Shown here: positions 61,295 to 64,000 of the stretch, piece after piece
Numbering within the stretch: position 1 is the stretch's first letter
How the letters are laid out: every line of letters starts with the position of its first letter
Origin: Amycolatopsis benzoatilytica AK 16/65
Lineage (GTDB): Bacteria > Actinomycetota > Actinomycetes > Mycobacteriales > Pseudonocardiaceae
Length of the DNA stretch: 64,000 nucleotides
Reading direction: 5' to 3'
Assembly (NCBI RefSeq): GCF_000383915.1
Contig: NZ_KB912942.1
Span: forward strand, 2,959,195-3,023,194
Program-made: the position numbers and the translations under genes
Notes under the pieces: generated by a model
Seen by the model: only the letters and a program-made list of their open reading frames with translations
What the model was told of the DNA's origin: nothing
Databases searched by the model: none

Positions 61295-62919
61295 CCGAGG
61301 ACATCGCGATCATCGGCATGGCGTGCCGGGTCCCGGGTGCGGCGGACCCGGCGACGTTGTGGCGCAACCTGTTCGCGGGCGTCGACCCGATCCGCCGCTA
61401 CTCGGACGAAGAACTGCGTGCCGCCGGAGTCGAGGAGTCCTTGCTGCGCGACCCCGGTCTGGTGCGCTCGGCGGGCCATCTCGACGGGACCGCGCAGTTC
61501 GACGCGGAGTTCTTCGGCTATCGCGCGGACGAGGCGGCACGGCTTGATCCGCAGCAGCGGCTGCTGGTGGAGACCGCGTGGTCGGCCTTCGAGGACGCGG
61601 GCTACGACCCTGCTTCGTGCCCGGACACCGCGGTCTTCGCCAGCATCGGGCCGAGCTGGTACGAGCACTACCAGCTGGCCGGCGCCTGGCCCGGCGCGAT
61701 CTCGGTGGGCACCGCGCCGGATCACGCCGCCGCGCGCGTGTCCTATGCGCTCGGCCTGTCGGGCCCGAGCCTGGCCGTGCAAAGCGCGTGCTCGTCGTCG
61801 CTGGTCGCGGTGTGCTTGGCCGCGCAGAACCTGGCCGACTTCCGCTGCGATCTGGCCCTGGCGGGCGGGGCGGCCGTGCCCTACCCGGCTCGGCTGGCGG
61901 CGGAGGACGGATTGGTCTCGTTGTCGGGCCGCTGCCGCACGTTCGACGCCGACGCGGACGGATCGGTGTTCGGCAGCGGTGCGGGCATTGTGCTGCTCAA
62001 GCGGCTCGCCGACGCCAGAGAAGACGGAGACGCCGTCCACGCGGTCATCCGCGGCTGGGCCGTGAACAACGACGGCGGCGAGCGCGCCGATTACCGCACC
62101 CCCAGCGGCGGCGGCCAGGCCGCCGTGGTGCTGGAGGCGTTGCGGGCAGCGGAGATCGACGCCGTCAGCTACGTGGAAGCACACGGCAGCGGCACGCTCC
62201 TCGGCGACGCGCTGGAGGTCGACGCCCTCGACCGCGCCTTCCGGCTCGCCGGGATTCCCGGGTGCCTGATCGGCTCGATCAAGCCCGCGATCGGCCACCT
62301 CGACGGCGCCTCCGGGGTGGTCGGCCTCATCAAGGCCGCCCTCGTCGCGCGGCACGGGACAGCCCCGCCGACCGCGCACTTGCGGCGCCCGAACCCGCAC
62401 CTCCCCCTTTCCGCCGGCGGTTTCGCCGTCAACACCGAGCCCGTCGAACTGGCCGCGCCCCGCCGGATCGGAGTCAGCTCGTTCGGGCTCGGCGGGACGA
62501 ACGCGCACGTGGTCCTCGAACAGCCGCCGCCGGTGCGCCGCCCGGCGACGGCGCCCGCGCAGCACGTGCTCGTGCTGTCCGCCCGCACCCCGCAGGCGCT
62601 GGCGGCGACCGCGGCCCGGCTCCGCGAGCGGCTGGCCCGCGAACCGGACCTGCCGCTGGCCGACGTCGCGTTCACCCTGGCCACCGGCCGCCGGGCCTGG
62701 CCTTGCCGGCAGTTCGAGATCGTGCCGGACCGGTTGTCGTCCGCCCAGGCTGACGAGTGCCCGGATCTGGCGCATCTCGGCAGGGTCTGGGCAGCGGGAG
62801 GCACGCCGGACTGGTCGACGATGTTCGCTCCCGGCGGCCGCCGCCGCGTGTGGTTGCCGACCTATCCGTTCGAACGCATTCGCCATTGGGCCAACGGCGT
62901 TCCGGTGCTGCCCGAATGA
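61291..62919 (+). CDS. Stand-alone ketosynthase with excised AT
   Basis: 542 residues. A complete KS (about 1-425): Cys in QSACSSSLVAV (about 171), His in VEAHGSGTLLGD and KPAIGHLDGASG, GGTNAHVVLEQ. After ~100 residues of KS-AT linker (ATGRRAWPCRQFEI) it jumps directly to the post-AT sequence WLPTYPFERIRHW. The AT catalytic part, normally about 300 residues, is missing, and there is no KR or ACP. GTG 61291 overlaps the NRPS stop. It should extend an aminoacyl or peptidyl group from the NRPS carrier, needing an AT and ACP from other proteins. The stop is 2 bases from the convergent regulator stop. Confidence 0.9.
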   Translation: MTEDIAIIGMACRVPGAADPATLWRNLFAGVDPIRRYSDEELRAAGVEESLLRDPGLVRSAGHLDGTAQFDAEFFGYRADEAARLDPQQRLLVETAWSAFEDAGYDPASCPDTAVFASIGPSWYEHYQLAGAWPGAISVGTAPDHAAARVSYALGLSGPSLAVQSACSSSLVAVCLAAQNLADFRCDLALAGGAAVPYPARLAAEDGLVSLSGRCRTFDADADGSVFGSGAGIVLLKRLADAREDGDAVHAVIRGWAVNNDGGERADYRTPSGGGQAAVVLEALRAAEIDAVSYVEAHGSGTLLGDALEVDALDRAFRLAGIPGCLIGSIKPAIGHLDGASGVVGLIKAALVARHGTAPPTAHLRRPNPHLPLSAGGFAVNTEPVELAAPRRIGVSSFGLGGTNAHVVLEQPPPVRRPATAPAQHVLVLSARTPQALAATAARLRERLAREPDLPLADVAFTLATGRRAWPCRQFEIVPDRLSSAQADECPDLAHLGRVWAAGGTPDWSTMFAPGGRRRVWLPTYPFERIRHWANGVPVLPE

Positions 62920-62921
62920 GG

Positions 62922-63890
62922 TCAGCGCGCGTCGCACAACGGCGCATCGCTCGCCCGCACCAACGACGCGCCCAGCTCCGTCGCGGTGTGCAGCACCTTC
63001 CGCCCCGCCCGCACAGTCATGATCAACCCGGCATTGCGCAACGCACTGGCATGCTCGGAAGCCGACGACAGGCTGACCCCGGCCTGCACCGCGAGCTCCG
63101 TGGTCCCGCGCGGCACCACGGCGGCCCGCAGAATCGCCGCCCGGCGAGCCCCGACCAGCGCCGACAGGCCGTCGCCGCTCGATCTGCCGGGCCCGCTTCG
63201 CGCCGACACGCCCGGAATCGGATACACCACGGTCACCGGCTCGCCCGCCCCGCCCGGGATCACCACTGTCTCCGGAGCGAGGCACGACGGCACGAAGTCC
63301 AGCCCGTGCGGCGCGGGCAGGTCCCGGTCGGCCGGGCTGCCGATCTCCACGACGTTCCCGAGCCGGCCGATCGCGGCGGAAACCGAGCCGATCGCGCTCG
63401 CCACGCCCTGGCGCAGCATGATGTGCCCGCGCTGGGCCAGGTCTGCCTGCGCGGTGGCCGCGATCTCCGCCCAGCGCGGCTCCACCAGGCTGCGGTAGCC
63501 CTCCTCGACGGCTTTCACCAGCGCCGCCCTCGCCTCTTCGCTCCCCGCGGCGAGGTCGTTCAGCCACGCGGCGGGCTGCTTCAGCCGGAACGTCGCCGCG
63601 AGGTCCGCACGCACCCGGTCCGCAGGAATGGCCGCGAGATCGTCGAGAGCGGAGCCGATCTCGGCGCGGCGCGAGACGAGGAAGTCCGGCACCTCGCCGC
63701 GCGCGGAGAACAGGTCGAACAGCGGCCGGATCGGCCGGTGCGGCCGCAACCGCACCGGGAAATGCCCCGCGGAACGCGCGTCTCTTCTCAGCCGGCACAG
63801 GGCGCCGAGCAGTTCGACAACCGGAAGGGGGCCTTCGAGAAAACGGACGGACTGAAATGACTCCAGGGTCAGATGAAGCCGGATCACCAT
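62922..63890 (-). CDS. Winged-helix (ArsR-type) transcriptional regulator
   Basis: 322 residues. The C-terminal ~75 residues form a winged helix-turn-helix of ArsR type (LVGARRAAILRAA, TTELAVQAGVSLSSASEHASALRNAGLI, GRKVLHTAT). The first ~230 residues are the longer N-terminal domain found in a group of actinobacterial ArsR-like regulators and have no clear ligand motif. It is convergent with the ketosynthase gene and may regulate the cluster or an off-window neighbour. I found no matching palindrome next to its own start. Confidence 0.75.
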   Translation of the reverse strand: MVIRLHLTLESFQSVRFLEGPLPVVELLGALCRLRRDARSAGHFPVRLRPHRPIRPLFDLFSARGEVPDFLVSRRAEIGSALDDLAAIPADRVRADLAATFRLKQPAAWLNDLAAGSEEARAALVKAVEEGYRSLVEPRWAEIAATAQADLAQRGHIMLRQGVASAIGSVSAAIGRLGNVVEIGSPADRDLPAPHGLDFVPSCLAPETVVIPGGAGEPVTVVYPIPGVSARSGPGRSSGDGLSALVGARRAAILRAAVVPRGTTELAVQAGVSLSSASEHASALRNAGLIMTVRAGRKVLHTATELGASLVRASDAPLCDAR

Positions 63891-64000
63891 ACCACCGATC
63901 TGACGGAAACGCCGTTGAATCCCCTCCCGGCGAAGTCAATCAGATCCGCGTACATGAAGAATACAATCGCGGCCGCCCCGGCGAGCAGACCGCTCGGAGA
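63891..64000. other. Window edge, no supported gene
   Basis: 110 bases upstream of the regulator start. A minus-strand frame is open from the edge to 63884 and would overlap the regulator start, but it is too short to call. Confidence 0.2.

Noticed and set aside
63884..64000. Minus-strand frame open to the window edge, ending in a hydrophobic 38-residue tail and overlapping the regulator start
   Set aside because: It could be the end of a membrane protein, but it is too short, has no motif and only moderate third-position GC.
1..64000. tRNA, rRNA, CRISPR arrays, insertion sequences or attachment sites
   Set aside because: None was recognised on reading; no transposase or integrase motifs and no regularly spaced repeats were seen.

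Overview
The window is very GC-rich DNA with strong G/C bias at third codon positions, GTG/TTG starts and many 4-base gene overlaps. Together with the F420-type oxidoreductase, IclR regulator and large modular synthases, this points to a filamentous actinomycete, perhaps of the Pseudonocardiales. The genus cannot be fixed from the sequence.

Bases 1-13,753 look catabolic or transport-related. A rightward set encodes the end of an ABC importer ATPase, an amidase and a luciferase-like oxidoreductase, closed by large hairpins. A leftward pair encodes an MFS transporter and a cyclase-family hydrolase. Then two operons diverge from about 11.0-11.3 kb. The leftward one encodes a dimethylformamidase large-subunit-like protein, a split transketolase (two genes) and a class III aminotransferase, and ends at a 16-bp-stem hairpin. 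The rightward one encodes a class II aldolase, a PfkB kinase and an IclR regulator. The shared promoter region carries two near-identical palindromes (TTTCAY-N3-RTGAAA), probable operators.

Bases about 13.9-62.9 kb are a hybrid polyketide/nonribosomal peptide gene cluster of four transcription blocks. Leftward: a small membrane protein; then P450, PKS (KS-AT-KR-ACP) and PKS (KS-dead AT-KR-DH-ACP). Rightward: a 4483-residue NRPS (C-A-T-A-T-C-A-T-E-C-A-T-C) and a macrolide-type glycosyltransferase. Leftward: PKS (KS-AT-KR-DH-ACP), a LanB-like glutamylation-domain protein, an NRPS (A-T-C-T), a B12-type radical SAM protein and a heterodimeric ABC exporter. Rightward: a dehydrogenase-like protein, a PLP-fold enzyme-like protein, an NRPS (degenerate C-A-T) and a ketosynthase whose AT has been cut out. 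A winged-helix regulator on the minus strand closes the window.

As a whole the cluster should build a peptide-polyketide from a few amino acids (one carrier module has a lysine-like specificity code) and malonyl units. P450 oxidation, glycosylation, radical SAM chemistry and possibly an aminoacyl-tRNA-dependent step would follow. No thioesterase is visible. The most unusual parts are the LanB-like enzyme translationally coupled to PKS and NRPS genes with no visible precursor peptide, the two PKS polypeptides that have lost acyltransferase function, and the NRPS modules with missing partners. The product is not recognised.
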